Shown one piece after another: positions 55,158-63,157 of a stretch of DNA of 64,000 bases (position 1 is its first letter; the number at the start of each line of letters is the position of its first letter). Position numbers and translations under genes: made by a program. The stretch is from Haloarcula salina (GTDB lineage: Archaea > Halobacteriota > Halobacteria > Halobacteriales > Haloarculaceae), in the NCBI RefSeq assembly GCF_010119195.1, contig NZ_WRXL01000005.1, positions 186,001 to 250,000 on the forward strand, in the 5' to 3' direction. The notes beneath the pieces were generated by a model. It was given only the letters and a program-made list of their open reading frames with translations, had not been told where the DNA came from and did not search any database.

Positions 55158-55987
55158 GCCTCGCCGACTACGACGCCGTCGGTGTCACGCTGAAGGCGTC
55201 GACCTACGGCGTCGTCTGGTTCCTGGTGCTGTTGAACCTCGTCCCGCTCCTGTTCATCCTCTCGGTGTCGTTCATGCCGCCGACGGAGTTCTTCGGCGCG
55301 CCCCACATCGTCCCGTACGAACCGACGCTGGAAGCCTGGACGAGCGGGTTCGCCGAACTGAAAGACAACCTCGTCAACAGCTTCCTCATCGGCACCGGCA
55401 CGGCGCTGCTCGCGCTCGCTATCACGATTCCCGGCGCGTACGCCTTCGCCCGCAAGGAGTTCTACGGGAAGAAGCTCGGCTTCTACGCCATCATCCTCGC
55501 GATGATGTTCCCGTACATCCTGCTCGTCATCCCGATCATGGGCCTGTGGAACGACCTCGGGCTGTACAACACCATCCCCGGGATGATCCTGGCGTATCAG
55601 GTGTTCGTCGCCCCGTTCGCCATCTGGATCCTGCGAGACTTCTTCGAGACCCTTCCGAAGGACATCGAGGAAGCGGCGCAGGTGTACGGCTGCACGCAGT
55701 TCTCGGCGTTCGTCCGCGTCATCCTACCGCTCGCCGCGCCCGGAATCGTCGCCGTCGGCTTCCTCGCCTTCCTCACCGGCTGGAACGACTTCCTGTTCGC
55801 GAACCTGCTCACGACCGGGACCGGTCCGGTGCCGGCCGTCCCGGTGCTGTACGGGACGATCGGCGGCGGGTCCGGTGAACGGGTGTACTGGGGGAAGCTG
55901 ATGGCAGAGACGCTCATCATCGGAACGCCGCCCACGGTGCTGTACCTCGTGGCGAGAAACTACCTCGAAAACGCCTTCACCGTATGA
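55154..55987 (+). CDS. Sugar ABC transporter permease (MalG/UgpE-like)
   Basis: A 277-residue permease with a GTG start overlapping the previous stop. Coupling motif DIEEAAQVYGCTQFSAFVRVILPLAAPGI, followed by FLAFLTGWNDFLFANLL, a MalG-type signature. It overlaps the ATPase gene by 4 bp. Confidence 0.9.
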   Translation: MSLADYDAVGVTLKASTYGVVWFLVLLNLVPLLFILSVSFMPPTEFFGAPHIVPYEPTLEAWTSGFAELKDNLVNSFLIGTGTALLALAITIPGAYAFARKEFYGKKLGFYAIILAMMFPYILLVIPIMGLWNDLGLYNTIPGMILAYQVFVAPFAIWILRDFFETLPKDIEEAAQVYGCTQFSAFVRVILPLAAPGIVAVGFLAFLTGWNDFLFANLLTTGTGPVPAVPVLYGTIGGGSGERVYWGKLMAETLIIGTPPTVLYLVARNYLENAFTV

Positions 55988-57183
55988 GTCGAAACACCAC
56001 CACACGACGAGAGACGGACCGGACAGCGACCGACCCACCCGAGGAGAGTATGAACGCGACCACTGACCAGACCCACGGAGAGACGAACAGCGACGGCGAC
56101 CACATCCAGATCGACGGTCTCCGAAAGACCTTCGACGACGGCGCGATCGTCGCTTGCGACGACGTGAACATCGCCATCGACGAGGGGGAGTTCGTAATTC
56201 TCGTCGGTCCCTCGGGCTGTGGCAAGACGACGACGCTGCGGTGTATCGCGGGACTGGAGGAACCAGATCAGGGCCAGATACTCGTCGACGGCGAAGACAT
56301 CACGGGGCTGAAGTCGAAAGACCGGAACCTCGCCTTCGTGTTCCAGAGCATCGCCCTGTTCCCGCACATGAGCGTCCGGAAGAACATCCGGTTCGGCCTG
56401 GACATGAACACCGACCTGGGCTCGGACGAGAAGAACCGGCGCGTCGAGGACGTCGCGGAAACGCTGGGGCTGGCGGAGATGCTGGATCGGAAACCGAGTG
56501 CGCTCTCGGGCGGCCAGCAACAGCGCGTCTCGCTCGGTCGCGCGATGGTGATGGAGCCGAAGGCGTTCCTGTTAGACGAGCCGTTCTCGGCCCTCGACGC
56601 GAACCTCAGAGACGAGATGCGCGTCGAGGTCAAGAAGATCCAGCGCGATCTGAACACCGCGATGGTGTTCGTCACGCACGACCAGGAGGAGGCGATGACG
56701 CTCGGGGACAAGATCGTCGTGATGAACGACGGGCACGTCCAGCAGATCGGGACGCCGTACGAGATCTACAACGATCCGCGAAACCGATTCGTCGCCGACT
56801 TCATCGGGTCTCCCTCACCGAACCTGCTCGAGTGCACCGTCGAGCGAACCGAAGACGGTCTGGCGTTCGTCTCGGCGTTCTGTTCGATCCCCGCGACGGA
56901 CGAACAGGTAGGGCACGTCGAAGACCGCGTCGGCGAGACGGTCGTCTACGGGATCCGACCGGAGTATCTCGACATCGTGCCCGACGGCGGCGCGTTCGTC
57001 GCGGACCTCGACGTCGTCGAACCGCTCGGCGACCGGGACGCCATTCACCTCTCGGCGGGTGGCACGTCGCTCTCGGCCGTCGCACCGCAGGGCGAGGTCG
57101 CGCGCGGAACCGACCGCGTCCGCATCGACATCCAGACCGAGGAGTCCTGGCTGTTCGAGCGAGACGGCACTCGGCTCGTCTGA
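55984..57183 (+). CDS. Sugar ABC transporter ATPase (UgpC/MalK-like)
   Basis: A 399-residue ATPase. The start overlaps the permease stop (ATGA); an internal start at 56050 would drop a 22-residue disordered leader. Walker A GPSGCGKTT at 75-83, Q-loop VFQSIALFPHMSVR, signature ALSGGQQQRVS, Walker B FLLDEPFSALD, switch VTHDQEEAM. TOBE region near VVYGIRPEYLDIVPDG. It is a separate ATPase from that at 41922, so each importer seems to have its own. Confidence 0.9.
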   Translation: MSRNTTTRRETDRTATDPPEESMNATTDQTHGETNSDGDHIQIDGLRKTFDDGAIVACDDVNIAIDEGEFVILVGPSGCGKTTTLRCIAGLEEPDQGQILVDGEDITGLKSKDRNLAFVFQSIALFPHMSVRKNIRFGLDMNTDLGSDEKNRRVEDVAETLGLAEMLDRKPSALSGGQQQRVSLGRAMVMEPKAFLLDEPFSALDANLRDEMRVEVKKIQRDLNTAMVFVTHDQEEAMTLGDKIVVMNDGHVQQIGTPYEIYNDPRNRFVADFIGSPSPNLLECTVERTEDGLAFVSAFCSIPATDEQVGHVEDRVGETVVYGIRPEYLDIVPDGGAFVADLDVVEPLGDRDAIHLSAGGTSLSAVAPQGEVARGTDRVRIDIQTEESWLFERDGTRLV

Positions 57184-57214
57184 ACGGACTGATTCCCCAC
57201 CCCCTACGCACGAA

Positions 57215-57222
57215 GATTTAAG
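57215..57222 (+). promoter_or_regulatory. TATA-like sequence before the inositol-monophosphatase-family gene
   Basis: ATTTAAG-type sequence (GATTTAAG) about 35-42 bp before ATG 57257. It suggests that this gene can also be transcribed separately from the importer operon. Confidence 0.35.
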
Positions 57223-57256
57223 CAATACCGGAAAGCAGTAGACACCATTCCAAGCC

Positions 57257-58042
57257 ATGTCACGACACGAGACTGCCTATCACGCCGCCCTCGAAGGCTC
57301 CGAGGTCGCACACCGCCTCTTTCGAACGGAACTGTCCGTCACGACGAAGGACTCGGCGATGGACTACGTGACGAGAGCGGACACCGAGACGCAGCGGCGC
57401 ATCATCGAGCGCATCCTCGAGGACTATCCCGACGCGACCGTCGTCGGTGAGGAGGGAGACGAACTGAAGGCAGTCCCCGCGAACGGGAGCGCCTGGGTCA
57501 TCGATCCGATCGACGGGACCTCGAACTTCGTCCACGACATCCCGTTCTGGGCGACGACCGTCGCCGCGGTCCACGACGGCGACACCGTCGGGGCGACGAC
57601 GATCATGCCGGCGCTCGGAAACACGTACACCGCCGGCCCCGACCGGGTGACGCTCAACGGCAATCGGATGACCGCGAGCGAGAAGACGGCGGTCGAAGAG
57701 TTCAAAGTCGCCGCCATGCTCCGATACGGCCCCGAGCGAGACGACGTGTTCGGCGACCTCCTGTCGACACTCATCCGACGGTTCGGCGACCTCCGTCGAC
57801 TCGGGTGCGCCCAGGGAACGCTCGGTATGGTCGCCTCGGGGTCGCTCGACGCGGCCGTCTCGACACAGCCGAACCCGAACCCCTGGGACACGATCGCCGG
57901 CGTGTATCTCGTCGAACGCGCCGGCGGGACGGTGACCGATATCCAGGGGGAGCCCTGGACTCCCGACGCCGACGGATTCGTCGCGTCGAACGGTCGGGCC
58001 CACGACGCGGTCGTCGAGCGCGTCAGAACCGTCGTGGCGTAG
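57257..58042 (+). CDS. Inositol monophosphatase family phosphatase
   Basis: A 261-residue metal-dependent phosphatase. Metal-site motifs: GEE at 64-66, WVIDPIDGTSNFVHDIP (Asp 83, Asp 86) and NPNPWDTIAG near the C-terminus. Family members hydrolyse inositol phosphate, fructose-1,6-bisphosphate, PAP or sugar phosphates. Placed 73 bp after a sugar importer operon, a sugar-phosphate phosphatase role is likely, though its own promoter and the generic family keep this open. Confidence 0.87.
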   Translation: MSRHETAYHAALEGSEVAHRLFRTELSVTTKDSAMDYVTRADTETQRRIIERILEDYPDATVVGEEGDELKAVPANGSAWVIDPIDGTSNFVHDIPFWATTVAAVHDGDTVGATTIMPALGNTYTAGPDRVTLNGNRMTASEKTAVEEFKVAAMLRYGPERDDVFGDLLSTLIRRFGDLRRLGCAQGTLGMVASGSLDAAVSTQPNPNPWDTIAGVYLVERAGGTVTDIQGEPWTPDADGFVASNGRAHDAVVERVRTVVA

Positions 58043-58439
58043 TCCTCGGCTTCAGCGGCCCGCTGTCGACGATTCCACTCTGGACTCTGAAATACACAAC
58101 TTCGTCCAATAAACAAACAGAATAACCGCATACGACAGCTAAAAACTCACTTATAAATATGAATACGGTAACATAGAAATAGAAACCTCATTTATGGGGT
58201 ATAATACTAAATTCTGTAAACATTTCTTGCTATATAACATCGTCTATCGGTATTATACTCGTCTTACGGAGATGCTACGATGAGTGTGAACTCGACTATC
58301 GATCCGTCGATATCCACTTCGCTGGAATACCAAGCCGGAAAACTGTCTGTCGTTGAAACCGGCCAATTTCGCCGACGAACGCGCGGCTGGCGGTGTGTGC
58401 GTCCCTGCAAAGTCGTCGAAGGGAGACCGCCGGGACGGA
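58043..58439. other. Gene-poor AT-rich gap
   Basis: The stretch 58100-58275 is AT-rich with many TATA-like runs and no coding character. A 59-codon frame starts at ATG 58280 (MSVNSTIDPSISTSLEYQAG) and ends at 58459, overlapping the 3' end of the PRC-barrel gene on the other strand; its second half turns Arg-rich and looks like antisense noise. It may be a truncated gene start. Confidence 0.35.
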
Positions 58440-58676
58440 TCAGGCCGGCGGCGAGATGATCAGGTGATCTTCGACCGTCTCGAGCACGGCCGCCGGGAGC
58501 TTGACCCGACCGTTTTCGTCGGCCTCGATGCCAAATATCTCAGGCCGCTCGGTGTCGAGAACGAGCGTCTGGAGGGAGCCGGACTCGGGATTAATTATCA
58601 CGTTGTGGACGTTTCCGACTTCACGGCCGTCCGAACTGACGACACGCTTGTCGGAGAGGGTGCTTGCGAGGACCAT
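58440..58676 (-). CDS. PRC-barrel domain protein
   Basis: A 78-residue protein made of one PRC-barrel: MVLASTLSDKRVVSSDGREV, then GNVHNVIINPESGSLQTLVLDTE. Single PRC-barrel proteins are abundant in haloarchaea and are linked to RNA metabolism or cell division (CdpB-type) in some cases. CdpB is longer and has other features, so that assignment is not made here. Ends with a short helix (LPAAVLETVEDHLIISPPA). Confidence 0.82.
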   Translation of the reverse strand: MVLASTLSDKRVVSSDGREVGNVHNVIINPESGSLQTLVLDTERPEIFGIEADENGRVKLPAAVLETVEDHLIISPPA

Positions 58677-59204
58677 ATCAGATTTACAGAGTGTTTCTAA
58701 TTAAAACCTTTCACTACTCGGTCGACGGTGCCTCTTCACTCCTCAAAAGCGAAGTGCCGTAGCGGCGTCGTCCACAGAGAGTACTGACTGATTTCACTGT
58801 GACTCGCAGCGACCACCGGAGTCGAGGGAAGTACATCCATCAACGATGTGATGTCGAGACCGGGCTCGTGGAGCGATCGAACGTCAGTGCACACCCGAGC
58901 GGCCGACGTCACTGCGACCGTTGTGGCCCTCGGGGACGTACTCGGCGCCCGCCAGTACGGAGGCAAACGGAACTACAGCTTCGGGGTGACCACGGCGAAC
59001 GGCACACGAGTCGGGGTCTGGAGGCGACTGAAAAACGCGGATCACGCTGCCAACGCGAGTACTCTTCGCCGGAGCAAGACGTGACGAAGAAGCCGTCGAA
59101 GCCAGCCCCGGATCGGAGGTTCAACCCAGTCTCACCGTCGGCTATCGACGCGAGGACCTGTGGCCTCCCAGAACCGAGCCAGAAATCTCGCCGTCGGTGT
59201 TGAA
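58677..59204. other. About 530 bp without a convincing gene
   Basis: Frames of 76-134 codons exist on both strands but none shows family motifs or acidic haloarchaeal composition. The frame 58848-59084 (+) contains VALGDVLGARQYGGKRNYSF and could be a remnant, but I cannot assign it. No repeat or RNA structure stands out. Confidence 0.3.
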
Positions 59205-59648
59205 TCAGCCATCCCAACCCACGTCCTGTTCGATCTCGTCGAAGAGCGCACGAACTCGCTGTCGGATCTCGTCTCGGATCGCACGCACCTCGTCGCGGTC
59301 CTCCCCATCGGGGTCGTCGAGCGCCCAGTCACGAACATCGACCGCCGTGTCGTCGGCGTCGAGGTCGAGCGTCGAGCAGCCCATCGTCGCCACGTACGCA
59401 CAGGATTCGAGTTCCGCAATCGTGATCTCTCGTGGGGTCCGATCGGACAGGTCGATCCCCTCCTCGGCCATTACTTCGACGACGATCTCGTGGACGTGAT
59501 CCGCGGGGTGGGTCCCGCCAGTGAGGATTTCGACCTCGTCTTCCAGTCCTCGCTCTCGTCGTTCCCGTTCGGCGAAGGCGGTCGACATCTGGCTTCGCCC
59601 AGCGTTCTGGACGCACACGAACGCCACTCGAATCGGAGCCTGACTCAT
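59205..59648 (-). CDS. arsC: Arsenate reductase ArsC / low-molecular-weight protein tyrosine phosphatase family
   Basis: A 147-residue protein with the phosphatase loop CVQNAGRS at residues 12-19 (C-x5-R-S). The downstream Cys in ATMGCS is positioned as in thioredoxin-coupled ArsC, and the aspartate motif is DWALDDPDGED. It would reduce arsenate to arsenite or, less likely, dephosphorylate tyrosine. Its start overlaps the stop of the ArsR-like gene by 4 bp. No arsenite pump gene lies nearby. Confidence 0.82.
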   Translation of the reverse strand: MSQAPIRVAFVCVQNAGRSQMSTAFAERERRERGLEDEVEILTGGTHPADHVHEIVVEVMAEEGIDLSDRTPREITIAELESCAYVATMGCSTLDLDADDTAVDVRDWALDDPDGEDRDEVRAIRDEIRQRVRALFDEIEQDVGWDG

Positions 59649-60043
59649 CGCGAGTTCCCCCTGGTCTCGTCGAGTGCGTCGACGAGGGCGATCGCCCGGT
59701 CGGTCGCTTCGTAGTACCGCCAGGTTCCGTCCTTGCGGCGCGAGACGAGACCGGTATCGTACAGGTCAGAGAGGGCGTGGCTCACCGCACTGTCGCTGAC
59801 ATCGACGACAGGCGTAATCTCACAGACGCACAGCTCGCGGTCGGCAGCAATCAGGAGTCGAACGATCGTGTAGCGAGTGTCGTTACTGAGCGTCTTGAGT
59901 GCCGCCCGATCCCGAGCGCAATCTGCTGGCGAGTCCCTCACGTGACGTTCGAGCGCTGCAACTCGACCTTCGATATCGCTGGCACAGCACTCGCCTTCCT
60001 GATCGGCGATCAGTCGCTCCAGTCGCTCCGTCTGCTGGCTCAT
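59645..60043 (-). CDS. arsR: ArsR family winged-helix regulator
   Basis: A 132-residue regulator. The winged helix is about residues 45-115 (LKTLSNDTRYTIVRLLIAAD, then DVSDSAVSHALSDLYDTGLV). The inducer-site sequence ELCVCE at the start of helix 3 is the classical ArsR metalloid Cys pair. Two further cysteines near the N-terminus (GECCAS) could also take part. It presumably represses its own arsRC operon and is released by arsenite. The promoter is AT-rich (60044-60085). Confidence 0.87.
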   Translation of the reverse strand: MSQQTERLERLIADQEGECCASDIEGRVAALERHVRDSPADCARDRAALKTLSNDTRYTIVRLLIAADRELCVCEITPVVDVSDSAVSHALSDLYDTGLVSRRKDGTWRYYEATDRAIALVDALDETRGNSR

Positions 60044-60271
60044 ACTAAATTAGTTGAACATTCCTTCAGATAACTATTGCCGTTCTCGGCTGGGGGTGCA
60101 GTCGAGGGCTCGCTGACGACTCGCAGTACGCTCCCCGTCACCTCGAACTCTCGTACCAATGGAACGAGTTACACACTGATCGCGGTGCCGCGTGCGATCG
60201 GAATCAGTGGCTGAGACGAACACCTATCGGCCGATCGGGACTACCGAAAAAAGTCCCGGCGGTGGCGCCGT

Positions 60272-60541
60272 TCAGGTGGATCGGTTGCCACGCGTCCAGC
60301 CGGGGTCGTGGCCGGTACTGTGGATAAGGTCAGACCGGCACGCCGGGCAATAGTCGGGAGTGACCGATTCGCTTCGGGGAACGTAGACCGCATCGCCGCA
60401 CTTCACGCACGCATCCGGGACGATGGTCGCGCAGTCCGCGCAGATGTTGAAGTCGTCAGCTGTGAGCTCGCGCAGGGGTTCGAGTTGTTTATCTAGGAGA
60501 TACTCGTCGATGACCGTCTGACAGCTGTGACACGGTTTCAT
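60272..60541 (-). CDS. Zinc-ribbon protein with four CxxC motifs
   Basis: An 89-residue protein starting MKPCHSCQTVIDEYLLDKQL. The CxxC pairs are CHSC, CADC, CVKC and CPAC, enough for two zinc sites. The upstream in-frame extension to 60667 is antisense-like and was rejected. Such small double-ribbon proteins are common in haloarchaea; no function is known. It is divergent from the cold-shock gene. Confidence 0.65.
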   Translation of the reverse strand: MKPCHSCQTVIDEYLLDKQLEPLRELTADDFNICADCATIVPDACVKCGDAVYVPRSESVTPDYCPACRSDLIHSTGHDPGWTRGNRST

Positions 60542-60721
60542 GGCGATGCGTGTCACCCCTGGTGACCACGCGATAAATATCTGCCTCCGAAATCGAACCA
60601 CGACCGGGACTTGGACCGAGGTGGACTCGCGCCTGATCCTCCAGTCGTGCTTCCGACGGGGGGTCATGGTAATCCGACCCTCGGAAGTGTTATCCGCGAG
60701 AGCGGACTATCGTTGTTTGTA

Positions 60722-60928
60722 ATGGCAAACGGTAAGGTTGATTTCTTCAACGACACAGGCGGCTACGGGTTCATTTCGACTGAAGACGACGACGTCGACG
60801 ACGACGAGGACGTGTTCTTCCACATGGAGGACGTTGGCGGACCGGACCTCGAAGAAGGGCAGGAAGTCGAGTTCGACATCGAGTCGTCCCCGAAGGGGCC
60901 GCGCGCGACGAACCTCGTCCGCAAATAA
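60722..60928 (+). CDS. cspA: Cold-shock domain protein
   Basis: A 68-residue single cold-shock domain: MANGKVDFFNDTGGYGFIS at the start. RNA-binding motifs GYGFIS (RNP1) and DVFFHM (RNP2) are both present. An acidic insertion, EDDDVDDDED, precedes RNP2, as in haloarchaeal members. It binds single-stranded nucleic acid and is expected to act as an RNA chaperone. Confidence 0.93.
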   Translation: MANGKVDFFNDTGGYGFISTEDDDVDDDEDVFFHMEDVGGPDLEEGQEVEFDIESSPKGPRATNLVRK

Positions 60929-61553
60929 CGACTGAGTTCGTCCGTCGCTCGTCGCGACGGATGGCAATTCGTTCTTTCAGATGCCCGTCTCTGAGCGACA
61001 GCGTCGCGGGGCCCACACCGGTCAATAGCGCAGCGACGACTTGGACCGCGATGCTGTAACGCGACTCGTCGGAACCCCGCGCTGAGCGTTGGTTCGGCGG
61101 AGACCGGGTGAGATGCGAGAGGTATTCTGTCCGAGCAACAGAGTCGCGACGAGGGACGGAGATTCGAAGGGACAGTGCCGGGATATCACGGCACCGGGTG
61201 GTAGGCTGGGGGTGGCGGATAGGCACCGAAAGTGGACATGGGTCGGTGCCTGTGTCTGTGTTATCAGGCTCACTCCATTGTTTGTTCTGGCTAATTGTTT
61301 AGCCCCCTCCATCGACAGCGGGCTCGGCTACGAGGAAGATACCAAGCGAACGTCCCGGTATCGGCGACCTGGAGTTCTGTGGCAGATACGACACGCTCCC
61401 CGGCACCCGACCTCGAGCCGAGTGAAACGCTCCACCGAGCTACTTACACGCGGCAAACAGGACGCGACCGTCGGTGGTTCGACCGGCCCGCATTTAAATC
61501 GCCCCACGACTGAGAGTGTGAGTTAGCCGGCTCGACCCCGGACGCAGTGACGC
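60929..61553. other. 625-bp gap with a hairpin after the cold-shock gene
   Basis: TCCGTCGC (60941-60948) and GCGACGGA (60954-60961) form an 8-bp stem with a 5-base loop, 13 bp after the stop. It could help end transcription. GGCTAA and TTAGCC form a second small stem at 61289-61304. No ORF in the gap has coding character. Confidence 0.35.
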
Positions 61554-62351
61554 ATGCAGACGACACAGTCCGCAGACGGAACGGAGATTGCCTACGAACG
61601 ACGCGGCGACGGGCGACCGCTCGTCCTCCTCCACGGCGGGATGGCTCCCCGGGCGTACTGGGAGCCGGTCGTCCCGCACTTCGAGGGGTTCGCGGCAGTC
61701 ATTCCCCAGCGGCCGGGCTTCGGCACGTGCCTCGACGACCCGGCGGAGACGAGCGCCGATGACGTACTTGCGCGCGAGGCCGAGTACGTCCGCGCTATCG
61801 TCGACGACCTCGACCGCGAGCCGGTCCTGCTCGGGCACTCCTTCGGCGCGCTGACCGCCATCGAGAGCGCGACGGACGCGGCCGTCGAGGCGGTCGTCGC
61901 CTACGAGCCGGCGGTCCTCCCCGACGGCTTCCGCGCCGGGGCCGACCTCGCCGACGAGATGGCGACGCTGATCGAGCGCGGCGAGCGCCGTAAGGCGGTG
62001 AAGCGCTACGTCGAGACAGTGCTCCACCCCGACGGCATCGACGACCTCGACGGGTGGCTGGCGGAGTGGCCGGTCTGGCCGGACTGCGTCGACCTCGCCG
62101 AGGAGGTCGTCAGAATGAACCGGGCCGTCGAGCGGTATCGGCTCCCCGACCGCCTCGACGTGGACGCGCCGACGCTCGTCCTGACCGGGACCGCCGGCCC
62201 CGACTTCCTTCGCGAGAGCGCCCGGAACGTCCACGGCGCGCTCCCGAACAGCCGCCTCGTGGAGTTCGACGGCGTGGGTCACAGCGGTCCGGCGGAGGCC
62301 CCCGCCCTGGTCGCGGCGGAGGTCCGGGCCTTCATGCAACGGTCCGAGTAG
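61554..62351 (+). CDS. Alpha/beta hydrolase
   Basis: A 265-residue alpha/beta-hydrolase-fold protein starting MQTTQSADGTEIAYERRGDG. Oxyanion loop LLHGGMAP, nucleophile elbow VLLGHSFGAL (Ser), acid in the LVLTGTAGPDFL region, and catalytic His in DGVGHSGPAEAP. Substrate unknown; esterase, lactonase or C-C hydrolase are all possible. No linked pathway gene is evident. Confidence 0.85.
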   Translation: MQTTQSADGTEIAYERRGDGRPLVLLHGGMAPRAYWEPVVPHFEGFAAVIPQRPGFGTCLDDPAETSADDVLAREAEYVRAIVDDLDREPVLLGHSFGALTAIESATDAAVEAVVAYEPAVLPDGFRAGADLADEMATLIERGERRKAVKRYVETVLHPDGIDDLDGWLAEWPVWPDCVDLAEEVVRMNRAVERYRLPDRLDVDAPTLVLTGTAGPDFLRESARNVHGALPNSRLVEFDGVGHSGPAEAPALVAAEVRAFMQRSE

Positions 62352-62428
62352 CGATCCCAGCCGCGACGAGCCATCCGAACGGCGGTCCGTATCGGTGTTC
62401 CCATTAGCCGCCGTGGCAACGGTGACGT

Positions 62429-63115
62429 ATGGGACTCGTCGCCGAGTTCGATATCGACTGCGAGGCGCTCCCGCTCGTGACTGTCGCGAGCGCCGCGCCC
62501 GAGGCGTCGCTGACGTTCGAGTTCCAGTACAACCACGGGCGACGGCCGCTGTTCCTCGTCACCACCAGCGGCGGGTCGAAGCACGCCATCGAGTCGGGGT
62601 TCACGGACGCCTACGACGTGGCAGAGTGGACGCTGGTCGGTCGGGCCGGCGACACCCGGCGGTATCAGCTCCGGCCGGCGCTCAGCATGACGGCCCAGCT
62701 CGGCGACCACCTCGACGACCTGACCGGCCTCAAAGCGCTCGCGACGGCCGACGCCATCATCGAACGGATCGAGGTCCGGCGGAACGGCTGGACCCAGACG
62801 GGCTGGTTCGCCGACCGGGACGCGTTCGAGCAGTTCTCGTCGTTCTGGCTGCGAAACGGCGGCTTCCGCGTACACCGGCTCACGCACGACGGCGAGCCTG
62901 AGCCGCCGGGAGACGGCCTCACGGACCGCCAGCAGGAGGCCCTTCGGACGGCGTACGAACTGGGGTACTTCGAGATTCCGCGGCGAGCGTCGCTCGAAGA
63001 CGTGGCGGCCGAACTCGACATCTCGGCATCGTCGGTGTCCGAGCGCCTCCGGCGCGCACAGACGCAACTCATAAGCGAGACGATGGCGACGACGTGGCCG
63101 CCGCTCCCGGACTGA
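62429..63115 (+). CDS. Bacterio-opsin activator-type HTH_10 regulator
   Basis: A 228-residue regulator. The N-terminal part (residues 1-155) has the beta-rich pattern typical of the N-terminal domain of single-unit Bat-like proteins. The C-terminal HTH_10 is LTDRQQEALRTAYELGYFEIPR followed by DISASSVSERLRRAQTQLI. Unlike the two large regulators at 5-12 kb it has no PAS or GAF module. Target unknown. Confidence 0.87.
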   Translation: MGLVAEFDIDCEALPLVTVASAAPEASLTFEFQYNHGRRPLFLVTTSGGSKHAIESGFTDAYDVAEWTLVGRAGDTRRYQLRPALSMTAQLGDHLDDLTGLKALATADAIIERIEVRRNGWTQTGWFADRDAFEQFSSFWLRNGGFRVHRLTHDGEPEPPGDGLTDRQQEALRTAYELGYFEIPRRASLEDVAAELDISASSVSERLRRAQTQLISETMATTWPPLPD

Positions 63116-63157
63116 GACGGGCGATGGACCCCTCCGGACGCGGGCCGGACGGCGGCG

